From Phycomyces blakesleeanus NRRL 1555(-) (taxonomy: Eukaryota > Mucoromycota > Mucoromycetes > Mucorales > Phycomycetaceae): 64,000 bases of DNA. The stretch's first letter is position 1. Each line of letters starts with the position of its first letter. This document shows positions 47,677-59,700 of this stretch, in pieces. Under the pieces are notes generated by a model, which made no database searches, had not been told where the DNA came from, and was given only the letters and a program-made list of their open reading frames with translations. The stretch lies in NCBI RefSeq assembly GCF_001638985.1, contig NW_017265138.1, positions 2,161,993 to 2,225,992 of the forward strand, in the 5' to 3' direction. The position numbers were made by a program, and so were the translations under genes.

Positions 47677-49717
47677 TTACAACATGCCAGACTCTCGAAG
47701 TGAATTTCTTAATGTTGTCTCTTTGATAGCATGAAATACAACGCGGATCTATAGTCAAAAGAGAGAAAGAGGTATTTGTGTATTTGTGTGTTAGGCTCTG
47801 TAGATTTCTATTTTTTTTGGGGGGGGGGGGGGGGGGGTTTTTTATTCAACATACGTTTGATGTACTGGTCGCCTGAGTACAACTAAAGAGGAGAAATATC
47901 GCAACATGAGTTTTTACAGATATATACATATTAACATGTTAATGAATAGAGGGAGAGAAGACTCGATTCGACTCGACTCGACTCGACTTGTCTTGGCTTG
48001 ACTTGACTTGACTTGACTTACTGGGTATAGATCCTCAAGTTGGCCCGGTTCGTTTGTTTAAACCGCCAGTCAAAGTACCTTGCTGCGCTCAGATAATCTT
48101 TACCACCTATAAGCATTAATAGATAAATAAACAAGTTAAATAAAAATAAAAATAAAAATATAGATATAATAGGCAAATACAACCCACCTTTATAGTCAGG
48201 GAAGTATCGCTCAAGAGGAACTTTTGGAAGTTTAGCCTTTAGTACATCGACCTTGTTTAGAAGGAGAACAATGGATGTATGGATAAACCAACGGCTATTA
48301 ATCACTGATTCAAATAGCACCAGACTTTCCATCATGCGATTCTAAAATAAAATAATATAATATAATATAATATAATATAATATAATAGTAAAGGTTGAGG
48401 TTGAGGTTGAGGTTAATATACATATATACAAAAATTATCAAAAGCCACTTTACTTGTCGAGATTCTTCAAGAAGTGTCTGGTCATATTCGCTCAGCGATA
48501 CACAGAATATGATTGTAGTTACTGCCTCGAAACAATGGATCCATTTTTTACGTTCTGATCGTTGTCCACCAACATCAAACATGCTATAAAATATAATAAT
48601 AGTAATAATAAGGAACGGGTTGAATATCGGGCTTCTTTCTTTCTTTCTTTCTTTCTGTCTGTCTTTCTTTCTCTTCCTTCCTTTTTCTATTTTATGCAGT
48701 GTGACCTTACTGAATATTAAAGGTGTCTGCCGAGAAGCGGGTTTCTGTTATTCCTGTAGTCTTTGATCTTGCCTGCAAGACGTCTTGTGTGGTTGGAAGA
48801 TAATCTGATTCTCCTATCCGCTTAATTTCATCAAAGAAACTTTTTTTTTGTTGTTGTTGATGAGTATTATTAGTTAGTTAAATAATTGTATTGTATTGCA
48901 TTGTATTGTATCTTTGTATATATTCTTTACAGATTACTTACTAAGATGCAGAATCCATAAGATAAAAGCCACTAGACTCCTGGTCCAGTAACTTTGCAAC
49001 TGCTTCATCTGTCCATATGCAATTGATAGCAATCACAATTTCTTTATCAAGAACGACATTTGTGTTATTTCCTAACAAGTAGCTTGCAATGCGTTCTGCA
49101 TGACACTGTATTAAATAAATAGAACTTATTATTATTATTATCATCATTATCATTATATATATAAAAAAAAATAAAAAAGGCTGATAGCATTAATAGAGAG
49201 GGGCTCGTTCTTTTGTATATATGAGCAAGGAGCCTCCAAATAATAATAATAAAAAATAAATAAAAAAAAAAAGCACAACTCGACTTGCCTTATTCTTCTC
49301 GTTTTGGTATTCGTATTCGTACTTGTTGATAGCTGCCACAATTGCCTGAGCAGATTCTATGATGTTTTTGTAAACTGTTGATCGCCAGGTGTAAAGCTCG
49401 TCTTCAGTGTATCCGTTCTGGTGAATTACTTTCATTTGTTTAACGATGGTTGATTTGCCTGATTCTCCACTGCCTAGTTACAGAGTGTTGAATTATAGAC
49501 AAATAAATAAATAAATAAATAAATAAATGTAGCCTTATTTTATAATAATAATTTTTTTAAGGATAATATATGGGAGAGGCTGGGGGGGCCGAAAAGTACC
49601 TAGAAGCAAGATCTTGCACTCCATTCTTAGTTTCACACCGTCTTTCTTGATCGTCCGATCAATTGATTTGCTGTGATTACGTTCAGCTCTTTCTTCGGAC
49701 GATAAACAAAGCCCCAT
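47677..49717 (-). CDS. Heterotrimeric G-protein alpha subunit
   Basis: Membrane-anchored GTPase relaying receptor signals. Nine exons: 49717-49600, 49473-49289, 49105-48942, 48839-48711, 48583-48454, 48341-48188, 48106-48022, 47882-47855, 47748-47677; 354 residues with all phases consistent. N-terminus MGLCLSS carries a myristoylation Gly2 and palmitoylation Cys4. G1 [12 protein letters not shown], switch [14 protein letters not shown] with the catalytic arginine, switch [18 protein letters not shown], and the TCAT-equivalent box HCTQATS are all present. The C-terminus is [11 protein letters not shown]: no Cys at -4, so no pertussis-toxin-type site. Exon 8 is only 28 bp. The second intron begins with GC (GCAAGT), required by frame. 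A fungal Gpa family member; I cannot assign the subgroup by eye. Confidence 0.95.
47819..47837 (+). repeat. 19-G homopolymer in the last G-alpha intron
   Basis: Nineteen consecutive G on the plus strand (C on the transcribed sense), between exon 8 and exon 9 of the G-alpha gene. Length may be uncertain in assembly. Confidence 0.9.
47959..48020. repeat. Pentanucleotide array GACTC/GACTT abutting a G-alpha splice donor
   Basis: About twelve 5-bp units. In the gene's direction the array starts with the donor itself (GTAAGTC at 48021 downward), so the intron 7 donor is embedded in repeat. Confidence 0.85.
48344..48388. repeat. (AATAT)n microsatellite in a G-alpha intron
   Basis: Pentanucleotide units between exons 5 and 6 of the G-alpha gene. 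Confidence 0.8.
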
Positions 49718-50131
49718 TGATGATGATATTGTTATTATTATTATTAGTTTGTAGTAGTAGTTGTGATGATGACGGTAAAGACAAGTAAGATAGATGATTC
49801 CAAATAAGGGTCTGCCAATAGACTCCAAAGTAGAGAAAGGAAAGAATATATGTATATGTATATAAAGACACACACACAGAGAGAGAGAGAGAAAGCAAGA
49901 GAAATGAACTGAAATGAAAGAAGGAAAGAAAATAAGAAGAGAAAGAGAAGGGGTTGTGTATGTGTGTAAGGCCCATTTGTGTGTGTTTGTGTGTGTCAGT
50001 GTGTGATCACACTAAATTATTTATTTTTCTAAAAAAACTTTTCTTTTTTTTCTTTTAGTTCTCCAGGGATGTCAATCAAGGAGAGAAGTTGGCTGCAATC
50101 AATCTAGACTGCTTCAAAGTCGTATCACATC
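49718..50131. other. Upstream region of the G-alpha gene
   Basis: About 410 bp between the G-alpha start (minus strand) and the 3' end of the rhodanese gene. GT/GA-rich simple sequence at 49868-50010; should contain the G-alpha promoter and leader. Confidence 0.5.
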
Positions 50132-51013
50132 TCACGCCCGAGACTTCTCGGCATAATCAGCCCAGCTACCAGCATAATTACGGACACTTGTAACACACGA
50201 AAATCATTATTGTTAACATTAAAGTTTGAACAAATCTCAAGCAGAAAAAAAAACAGACTTACTCTTCAAAACCACTCTGTCTCAAATAATCAGCAGCTCT
50301 TGCACTACGGATACCAGCCATACAATACACTACCAATGTTTCCTTTTCACTAGGCTTCTTGAACCCAAACTTCTTTTCAAATGAATCATCAGAACTCTGC
50401 CATGCGTCCACAAATTGACTCTATTAAAAATAAATAAAAACATATTCAGAAACAACCTTTTCTATTTATTTTTTCCCCGATCGATCATCCCCTGCTTTGT
50501 CTTTGTCTTTTTTTTTTTTTTTTTTTTTTGGTTGGTTGGTTGGTTGGGCTTTAATTTCATACCAAGGGAACGTTATTTGATGTAGGAATACTGCCCTGAA
50601 TAACTTCAGAGGGTTCACGTACGTCAATGATATGACAGTTCTACAAAGGGAAACAATACAGAGATATAATACACATAATAGAAGATAAGCTCAAATGTCG
50701 TGACTATTAGAAGAGAAATAGGCAATAATAATAATAATAATAATAATAAATTAGGAGTAAAAAAGAAAAAAAAAAGAAAGGATAATTATTATTATAATAA
50801 ATCTACCTTGTCATTCTCCTTTATGAGCTTTTGAATATCTTCAAATACAATAAAGCCATTCTTATTTCCTTCAAGGTTTGATGTCGAATATGCACGAGAG
50901 GCCGATTGAATCCAGAATGTATTGACGCGTGGTGCAATGGTAGTGATGGTCTGACGTGCAAGAGGTACGCGCGTTACGGCCATCAAAGGCTTAATAAATC
51001 GGCCTGCAAACAT
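50132..51013 (-). CDS. Mitochondrial single-domain rhodanese (sulfurtransferase)
   Basis: Transfers sulfane sulfur, likely thiosulfate sulfurtransferase activity. Exons 51013-50807, 50640-50563, 50420-50263, 50186-50132; 165 residues, phases consistent. Start taken at ATG 51013. The N-terminus (MFAGRFIKPLMAVTRVPLAR onward, to about residue 45) is rich in Arg, Ser and Thr with no acidic residues, a classic mitochondrial presequence. The domain shows HIIDVREPSEV, the catalytic loop VYCMAGIRS with active Cys, SARAADYLRQSGF and the C-terminal NYAGSWADYA typical of the family. The E-box-like TCACGTGAC lies about 185 bp upstream. Confidence 0.92.
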
Positions 51014-51197
51014 TGTCAAGAAAAAGTGAACAAGAAGAAAAATAGAATATAATCAATAATCAAGCCAAAAGAAAAAAAAGAAAGAAAATAACAGTAACAG
51101 TGACAGTAACAGTAACAGTAACAACCCTAGAATAACTCGCATATTCACACGCCTTACTTCTGGAAACCTCAACTACAGTATGTCTTTTGTAGACTAT

Positions 51198-51206
51198 TCA
51201 CGTGAC
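51198..51206. promoter_or_regulatory. E-box-like TCACGTGAC upstream of the rhodanese gene
   Basis: CACGTGAC motif about 185 bp before the start codon of the minus-strand rhodanese gene; a similar site lies upstream of RPL8. Role inferred. Confidence 0.3.
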
Positions 51207-51332
51207 CCTGGTACACTTTTGTATCCGGTCACCACGGGTATTACTAATTTGCATTTATCCAGAAGATTGAATGTGATACTAAAAAGAACACAATTTCTCT
51301 TTCTGTACCTCCTCCTCCTCTTCTTCTTCCTC

Positions 51333-51378
51333 AACCACCCCTTTCTTTGTAACCACCCCTTTCTTTGTAACCACCCCT
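51333..51378. repeat. 18-bp minisatellite (2.5 units)
   Basis: Unit AACCACCCCTTTCTTTGT occurs at 51333-51350 and 51351-51368, with a partial third copy to 51378; units are identical. Confidence 0.9.
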
Positions 51379-53191
51379 TAGTAGGAAAATAAAGAAATAA
51401 AGGGGCAAGGGATGAGTAGAGACAAATATTGATATGCTTTGTCCGAGTTCTTTGGATTAAAGTAACAAGTGTAGGTAAGTTATTGTCCAATATCCATTTT
51501 TATTATATGCTTTTCATTTCCTGTACAAGAACAATGTCAAGTAATAAAATAGGCCAAGCAAACTTATGATTCTAAAAGACTTTTCTGCTTAAATAACAAA
51601 TCATCTTTAAGTACAAAAAAATTGTACTCTTTTCAAGGTAGTTTCTTCTTTCTTTATATTTTGAGTTGAATCTTGGATAGATACATGGATTTATTTATTT
51701 AATTAATTGTAAAATAATTAAACCTATTTAATGACTATACATTTTACTGCAAAATATGCACAGTTCAATTAAATAAGCTATATCAAGTACATTACAACGT
51801 TGTCTTTCGTAGATCACTTACTTAAAATTACCACAAAAAAAAACATCTGTGCTTCTAATCTCCTAGTTTTTGATCAAATTGCTCTTTTTTTTGGATTTAA
51901 TTTTATTCTCCAAAATATATTTCTTATTTTGATATAAAGAATAAAAAAACAACCTTCATTTGTGTGGATCTTGGTTTGATCCAGTAAAAACAAAATAACT
52001 TATGAGCCAAGTTTCCAATATCCCATCTCGCCCTCAATAGATTTTGCATGATTTTTTTTGCTTCTAACCAAAGGAAAAGAAAAAAGAGGTCAATAGTACA
52101 AATTAGTATCAAGTGCAATTTTGTTTAAAATTTGATACACAAGTATATACGCATATTAAATTAGATTAGATTCTTTCTTGTCTCCAAGGTCAAAGGCAGA
52201 TTATTGGCACACATCATATGTATCAAAAAAAAAAAGGATATAAGAAATTATCGATTATTCTGATTTTGTTGGAGCCAACTATGTTACTCGCAACCTACCC
52301 ACTCGAGAATTAACTTAATGATCAATATTTATATAAAGTAAGTTGGTCTGGTTCTCCATTTTATACCCTCGATCGATATTTCCTCTTTTAAACATCACAG
52401 CGGTATTTTTTTTTTCTTTTGGAGACTGTATATATAAATTCTCCAGTTTCGATCGAATATTTGATAAATCAACCAATGTAAGGATCTGGAACTTGGGCTA
52501 TTTAAAATAGCATTTTTATAAATCCATTTAAAAGTTAATCTTTCTATTTCTCTCTCACACACATAAATCCTGACCGTTCCATTCAAATGATCCATAACTA
52601 AGCTTGTAAATATCCATAGAAAGGCTAAAGAAAGAAAAATTCAAGTACGTCTTGACTGGGTACATAAAGGTACAAAAAAATAACAATATATAATTTGAAA
52701 ACCTAGGCCACTGTTTAGACGCTATAACAAAGAAATTCAAATGCTATATAACATATTTTTATTAATAAAATTAAGTTTACATAAAAGCGTAAAATAAGTG
52801 ATTCAGATAGCTTCTTTTCCTTTTTGGAGTATTGATGACTCGCTTGCTTTGATTGGCACTGCTGCTTATTTTTTTTTTATTAATATTTTGTATTTTGTTT
52901 GGCTTGGTTTTGAGTTTGATAACAAGCAATACAACAAAGAATAGACGCTCACTATGTTATACAGTTTACATCATAAGCACTGGTATTTTCATAGCATGTA
53001 GTTTTGAGCAATATACAAAAATTGATCAATCAAAGTAGTCTGAACCTTCCTTTAATTTCTGTCTTAAGGTTTATAATCCAATAATGATCTTTAACCTCTT
53101 GATCTGTCTTGGGCCAATTACTCTCAGAAACAGAATGTCTGTGCTTTCGTGGCAGGCAATAGATGAAGAGGTGAGCCACATAGTTCGACTT

Positions 53192-53490
53192 TTAAACGCT
53201 ATCAATATCATCTAAGCTTTTCCTTTTATTATTATTATTATTATTATTAAGTACTGAAATATGTGGATTTAACTCTTCAGACATTTCTAGATAGATTATT
53301 TTATAGATTATGCCAAGCAAAACAAAAATAAAAAAATATGCAGTTTGAACTCCCAATATCCTGATTGTTGTGATCAAAGTGGCGCTGGTACTTATTATAG
53401 TCTGTGGCTCATGAATATAATAGGTTGCTGTATTACTTGGAAGTCGGAGATACAAATCTCCCTCCCACTGCCGATTTTCTGGTCAGCCTC
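53192..53490 (-). CDS. Doubtful hypothetical membrane protein fragment
   Basis: An open minus-strand frame with no ATG near its start; the upstream limit is a TGA about 35 bp above 53455. It reads ENRQWEGDLYLRLPSN, then one strong hydrophobic segment (AYFFIFVLLGIIYKIIYL) and an Asn run, ending KRKSLDDIDSV. It could be the last exon of a spliced gene, but I could not find upstream exons. Confidence 0.22.
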
Positions 53491-54699
53491 AGAAAATTAG
53501 GGTGAAATTCATTGTTCATAAACATTAATATATGTATTTACAAATTATTTTAGACGTAAAGGATTTTGGTATATGAAGTCTTATCTGTGTCGGAAAGCAT
53601 GGTACGGTACACCTTGTAAATGGCAGATAAATTATTAGAACAGAACCATGTTATCGAAGACTTCAATTGGTCAGTGAGTTAGATCGTCGAGGGGTAAAAA
53701 AAAGATAAAAGAAAAAGGCCGTTTAATAAAGCCTGGTTTCTTATAGGTGCGAAGATCGGACAGATCATAGGTCGGGATCTTGAACTGACTTGTATAAGAC
53801 CTTTATATATCTGTGGATTGCATCCTATAGCATGATAATGTGTGTAGGCGTCTGTAGATTTTAGTTTGCCACAGAAAGTATGCATAGACAAAACATGAAG
53901 TCGGTAAATAGTATTACTAAAAGATAGTGATAGTAAACCGATCAGAGGTTACATTGTTCACCAATCATGTAGCTAAATACTTTACCAGTCAAATGCGATA
54001 ATAAAGATATCACATGTATAATGCAGATAATTTCCTATAGCCTCTTGATATATTTTCTTGTATTTCTATGTGCCAAACAACAGGCTGACTTGGCATTGAC
54101 TTGGCCAAGATGTCTTTATATTAATGATAATACTATTAGAAAACAACCTTTATTCAAACATATATGTAAGCTGTACTGAGTTCTTCAGCTGTGCATATAT
54201 GCAGATATTATGTATTATAATGCCTACAGTCACTAAAAATAAACGTTGAGATAATGAATATATATATATAAGATCGGATATGATATAGTTTTAGAGTCAC
54301 GTCTATTGTGTCAACTCATGTGAGCGTTCAATTCTGGTCCGTACATCCGGACCTGATCCGTCAGCATGTCAAAATGTATATGCATATATAAAGTATAATT
54401 AGAAAATGTACAATAGCATCAGTATATGCCAGAAACTTTATCTAGTGCGATTCGATGATGTATTTAGGTAGAAGGGGTGAATGCCAATTTTCGAGAAATG
54501 CTCTAGGAACGAAGCTAAAGTGCTGGTGATATAGTTGACTGAAAATGCATCTAGTGTTATACCTTTTAATTAATTTGTGTACCGTACACTATAGATCAAG
54601 AATCAAATATCCAAATCATTATTATTATTCCCTGGATCTATTGTCATACTTTAACCCTGCATACCTAAACATAGCTCACTTGGCTTTATATTTAAATAT

Positions 54700-54724
54700 A
54701 TAGATAGATAGATAGATAGATAGT
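54700..54724. repeat. (TAGA)n microsatellite
   Basis: About six tetranucleotide units in gene-free DNA. Confidence 0.9.
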
Positions 54725-55296
54725 CTAGTTTCCCCCATAAATATTTTTAAAGGCAAGTCTTGTCAGGTCTTGGACTTTATGCGCTTAATACCAACTTTCT
54801 CCAGATATGCGGTTATGTTTTCTTTTTTCTGAAAGAATAATACGTGCATTTGTGACAAACACACTTTAAGGGCTTGGCCGTCTATTAAGTGAGAACCATT
54901 CCCAGATTTTATCAATGTGAATATTAGGTCATATAAATAATTTTAGTCTATGAGCTAAATAGAATTTTCAAACCTTCTTTTATTACTATAAAGTATTTTT
55001 AAGCCGAGTATTAAATTATTAAAGAAGTATGTTAAGCCTCAAGTAGTTAAATCTAGTTCGTGAGTAATGCATTTACTGACCGTATTTCGAAAAAAAATAT
55101 TGGTTATGTTTATTATGTGCCCATATTTAAAAGCTGTTGTTTGGAAAGTTAACACTGTATGTTATCACACTTTTTTTAAGGCTGGTGTCGATCTTGTTTC
55201 CTAATAGATTTGTATCTCCTGTTCAGGAGATCTAAATTCCAACTAACGGCCGTCTCCAATTTGTCTTTTCTAATGCTACACAGTAACGTCCTGGGA

Positions 55297-55662
55297 TATT
55301 AGAGAGGGTGACTACTTGTTCATTTTTGAATATGTTTATGAAAATCATCCAAATGAGGTTTTAATTCTTAATATTCCGCACATCCTATTTTGGATTGCTT
55401 CAAATTTACTCGATTGTTATTCATAAATGAGCTCGATTTTGAAGGAAAAGATGTAATTTTTCAACCCAATTTTGAATAGGCCAAAAATGGTACTGTATAG
55501 TTAAGCACTATTTGTATTATAAAACAGCACTCCATATTTGTACGTTTTTCATAATTCAAATTTGAATAGGGGTTTCTGTGATTCAATTCTTGCAGTTAAA
55601 ACTCAGATATTCGATAAAAATGGTAATCTTCAAAAATGAATAGGTAGTTACCCTCTCTATTA
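55297..55662. mobile_element. MITE-like element with 30-bp imperfect terminal inverted repeats
   Basis: The left end (from 55301, AGAGAGGGTGACTACTTGTT and on to TTTTTGAA) and the reverse complement of the right end (AGAGAGGGTAACTACCTATT and on) match at about 26 of 30 bases. Both ends are flanked by TA (55297-55298 and 55661-55662), as expected for TA target duplication of Tc1/mariner-type elements. About 362 bp between the TA pairs, AT-rich, no coding frame. Non-autonomous element; family inferred from TA only. Confidence 0.6.
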
Positions 55663-55745
55663 CTAGAAATATTTATGCTTATTTATTTATTTATTTTTAA
55701 AAAGAAAAAGTATCTATAAATTGCTCAATACTTATTATCAAACAA

Positions 55746-55746
<1 letters not shown>

Positions 55747-55780
<34 letters not shown>
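55747..55780. repeat. (TA)n microsatellite
   Basis: Uninterrupted TA run about 85 bp after the MITE-like element. Confidence 0.9.
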
Positions 55781-55784
<4 letters not shown>

Positions 55785-56774
55785 GGAAAAAGATGTCATT
55801 TTGCCAAGATCTTGTAGTTTCTTTTATACCAGAGATTCATACTACAAAACAATACCTTTAATCTCTGACCTTGGTCCTTTAGTTGAATATCTTTTGAGAA
55901 AGTTGACTTTATACAAGGTGTATACGAGTGTGAGCAAGTGGGACTTCCTTTTTTTTTCTATTAGCGCAAGTTTATTTTTCTTTTACAAAATAGGATTCAT
56001 GCAGGGGAAATATCTGCGGTATTGATATATCGAAATTGAGATCGAACATAATAAAGTAGGGTGCTTTTTTTTTTCTTTCGTTAAATACTTATCTCGATTT
56101 ATAATAGTAGTATATATTATTCTAGTCTTTCAGGAGGAGCAGATGATACCCAGAAGAGTATTTTAAGACTATGTACATGACTTCCCTACCACATAGAAAT
56201 AAAGAAAGAAAAAGGAAAGGAAAACTCTTACTGCTTGATTGTATCATAAATGTAAAAGTGTATCGGTTCGCAGATTACACATTGAAATATTCACGCTTTC
56301 TATTTATTTCGAAAATCTTCCATTTTATTCCACAGGCTCACTATCAGAGAATTTGAGCCATATTTTTACTTCAGCAGGTACTTCTTTCCGCTGGTCACGT
56401 ACTTAACAGTAGTCCAGAGTATTTTAAAGTATTGTGGTTAGGTTTTATTGAGAAAGCACATATTGAAGAGTAGTATCTTTTATGTGACAAGCGTTCAATA
56501 AAGAAAACACAAGAAAACAAAAATATATATATATAAGAGTATTATGTTTGAGGGGTATTTATTGAATTCAAGACATAGAAATAATAATAATGTAGGACCA
56601 GTATTCAGGTCTTACATAAACTTGAATATTTATATATAAATCCTTATTTATATTCGGATCATCTAAAAAAGAAAACCTCTTTTTTTGTTGTTGTTCTTTC
56701 CGTCCTATTCTTTCAAAAAAAAACATATATCCCCTTTAATCACCCATAGAATAGGATTCAAAGCTATATCTTAC

Positions 56775-59700
56775 ATGAATTCTAGGCCACTGAATAATCA
56801 CATCGTTGAAGTCCATCACCATTCTCCAAGATCCGAGTCTGAAACTATAAGTGACTACCCAGTCAGTGTCTTGGAAAACTATGGAGAAACAAAGGCCAAT
56901 GCAGTCAATATTAAAGGCAATTAAGATATTTGAATGCAATATTTAAACATAGAAATGAAAATAATGTAACTATTAGACTTGCTTGTATTAACCTTCTTTA
57001 CATATGTCTATATGTATATAGATGCCATTTGTGAATATAAAGATCTAAAGTCCAAATTAGCCTCACTCAGTCGCAAATCAACAAATCCTAGCAAACTTGA
57101 AGAAGGCAATCTTTCATCAGAAGACTTTAACCTTGATGAATTTTTGCATTGTATTTCCAACGAGTCAGCCAGGATTGGCCATACCAAGAAACATATTGGC
57201 GTTATCTGGAGAGATATTACTGTAAAAGTAAATTATCCTATATAAAAGAAAAGAAAATTATGCTTTATACTCTATTGACGTGTTTTGCTATCTTTACTTC
57301 TTTTTTTAAACAAAGGGTATCGCCGCCGAAGCTCACACTATATCCACTGTCGCAAGTCTTCCAATAGCTATTTTCAAAATGATGAAGCTTTTGATAAAAA
57401 AACAAGACGTTCCCCAAAAGGTCATTCTTCACAACAATACTGGGTTCTGTAAAGATGGTCAGATGCTGCTTGTTCTTGGCCGTCCTGGTGCTGGGTGCAC
57501 CACTCTTCTCAAAATTATCTCTAATATGCGTGGATCCTACACAAGCATTGATGGTGATGTATCATATGGAGGTATTGACCCTGCGACATTTGCAACACAT
57601 TATCACGGCCAAGTGTGCTACAACGAAGAAGAAGATCAGCACTACCCCACCCTAACTGCCAAACAGACACTTCAATTTGCTTTACGAACAAAGACTCCTG
57701 GATCCCGGCTTCCTGACGAAACTAGACGCGACTTTGTGAACCGTGTTCTTTATATGCTCGGGAACATGCTCGGTCTGACCAAGCAAATGGATACCATGGT
57801 CGGCAATGCCTTTGTCCGTGGTCTTTCCGGAGGTGAGCGCAAACGCCTCTCTATTGCAGAACAAATGACAACATCTAGTTCTATCAACTGCTGGGATTGC
57901 TCTACTCGTGGTCTCGATGCCGCATCTGCCCTTGATTTCGTTCGTTCCCTTCGTATCATGACAGATGTTCTCCACAAAACTACCGTTGCAACTCTTTACC
58001 AGGCTTCAAATAGCATCTTTAATCTCTTTGACAACATCATTCTTCTTGATGAGGGCTATTGTCTTTATTTTGGACCTGTCGAACAGGCCAAGCCATACTT
58101 TGAACAAATGGGTTTCTTCTGCCCCGCTCGTAAATCTACCCCTGATTTCTTGACCGGTATATGTAATCCATTGGAGAGAGAGATCCAACCTGGATACGAA
58201 AATAGAGTCCCACAGTTTGCACATGAGTTTCAAAAGATTTACATGGATTCCCACATTTATAAATCAATGATGGTCGATCTGGATGAATACGAAAGCAAAT
58301 TTAGAGCTGATAACCAAGCCGACGTCTTCAAGCAGGCAATGGATGAAGAACATCAGAAACGCGCCCCAACAACGAGTCCTTTCATCGCCTCATTTTATCA
58401 GCAAGTTAGAGCTCTATTAATTCGGCAATATCATTTAGTAATCAAGGATAAGAGTGCACTATTTTCTCGTTATGCCACCATCATTCTCCAATCACTTGTC
58501 ACATCGTCTTGCTTCTACAATCTACCTTTGAACGGGACTGGCGCCTTTACTCGCTGTGGTGCAATTTTCTTTGCTGTGATGTTCAACGCTTTTGTATGTC
58601 AAAGTGAGCTTGTTCAGTTCCTTATGGGCCGTCCTGTTCTAAAGAAGCATAAACAATATGCTCTATATCGGCCTTCTGCATTCTATATAGCTCAGGTTAT
58701 TATCGACATTCCATATGCACTTGTCCAAGGTAAAGCTATATAGCGTATGTGTTTTATTGGATGATACTAACCTAGTTGTCTGGATGGTAGTTTTTCTGTA
58801 CACTGTTTGCTCTTACTTTATGTCCGGCTTTAATCTGACAGCCGGCAAATTTTTCACCTTCTGTATTATATTATTCTTCATTAACATGACCATGAACGGT
58901 TTCTTCCGTATATTTGGCGCCATCACCAGTAATTTCTTTCTTGCGACTCAATTATCTAGCCTTACGCTCGTTGGCTTTATTGCATACCTCGGATTCAGTA
59001 CGTATTTATGTCTCCCCTCGATTATTACTAAAATTGTTCTTTATTATCATTTCCCTAAAAGCCATTCCATACTCTAAAATGCACCCTTGGCTTTACTGGA
59101 TCTACTGGGCTAATCCACTGACGTATGGATACAAGGCTCTCTTGGTTAATGAAATGAACGGCCAAAAGTATTCATGCGATGGCCCTGGAAATGCTGTTCC
59201 TTTTGGTCTGGGATATACAGACTGGGACTACAAGATCTGTACAATGCTTGGTGGTGTCCCTGGCGAAAACTTTGTCAAGGGTGAATCCTACCTTCTCAAA
59301 GCATTGGATTACAAGCCTTGGGAAGCATGGGCGCCTGATTTTATTGCCGTTGTTGGCTTTTTCATTTTATTTACTGTCGCTTGTGCCCTTTCTATGGAAT
59401 ACCTTGACTCTGATAACGGTGGAAATACCACCAAGTTTTACCTCCCTGGAAAAGCCCCTAAGCATCGCAACGATCAGGAAGAGAATGAACGGCGCAAGCG
59501 TCTTGCCAAGATTACTGAAGAAATGGATAGTATCTCTACCGGTACTACCTTCTCATGGCAGAATGTTAACTACACCGTTCCTGTCAAGGGTGGCAACCTT
59601 CAGCTCCTCACTGGAATAAATGGTATTGTCAAGCCCGGCCATCTTACGGCTCTCATGGGTTCTTCTGGCGCTGGAAAGACGACCTTATTGGATGTTCTTG

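Larger units (their letters stand above)
51014..56774. other. 5.8 kb gene-poor region
   Basis: No recognisable gene. Contains an 18-bp minisatellite (51333-51378), a doubtful transmembrane frame (53192-53490 minus), a TAGA microsatellite (54700-54724), a MITE-like element (55297-55662) and a TA run (55747-55780). The right end is the promoter of the ABC transporter. Confidence 0.5.

Noticed and set aside
47399..47758. 119-codon minus-strand frame at the end of the G-alpha gene
   Set aside because: Different frame from the last exon, which encodes [17 protein letters not shown] and the true stop.
48000..48020. GACTT repeats as a possible CRISPR-like or telomeric array
   Set aside because: Units are 5 bp with no spacers, and sit in an intron.
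52853..53038. Short plus-strand hydrophobic frame
   Set aside because: No ATG at its start, T-run driven hydrophobicity, no context.
55801..56356. Two short plus-strand frames before the ABC transporter
   Set aside because: AT-driven, no motif, no splice link to the transporter's first exon.
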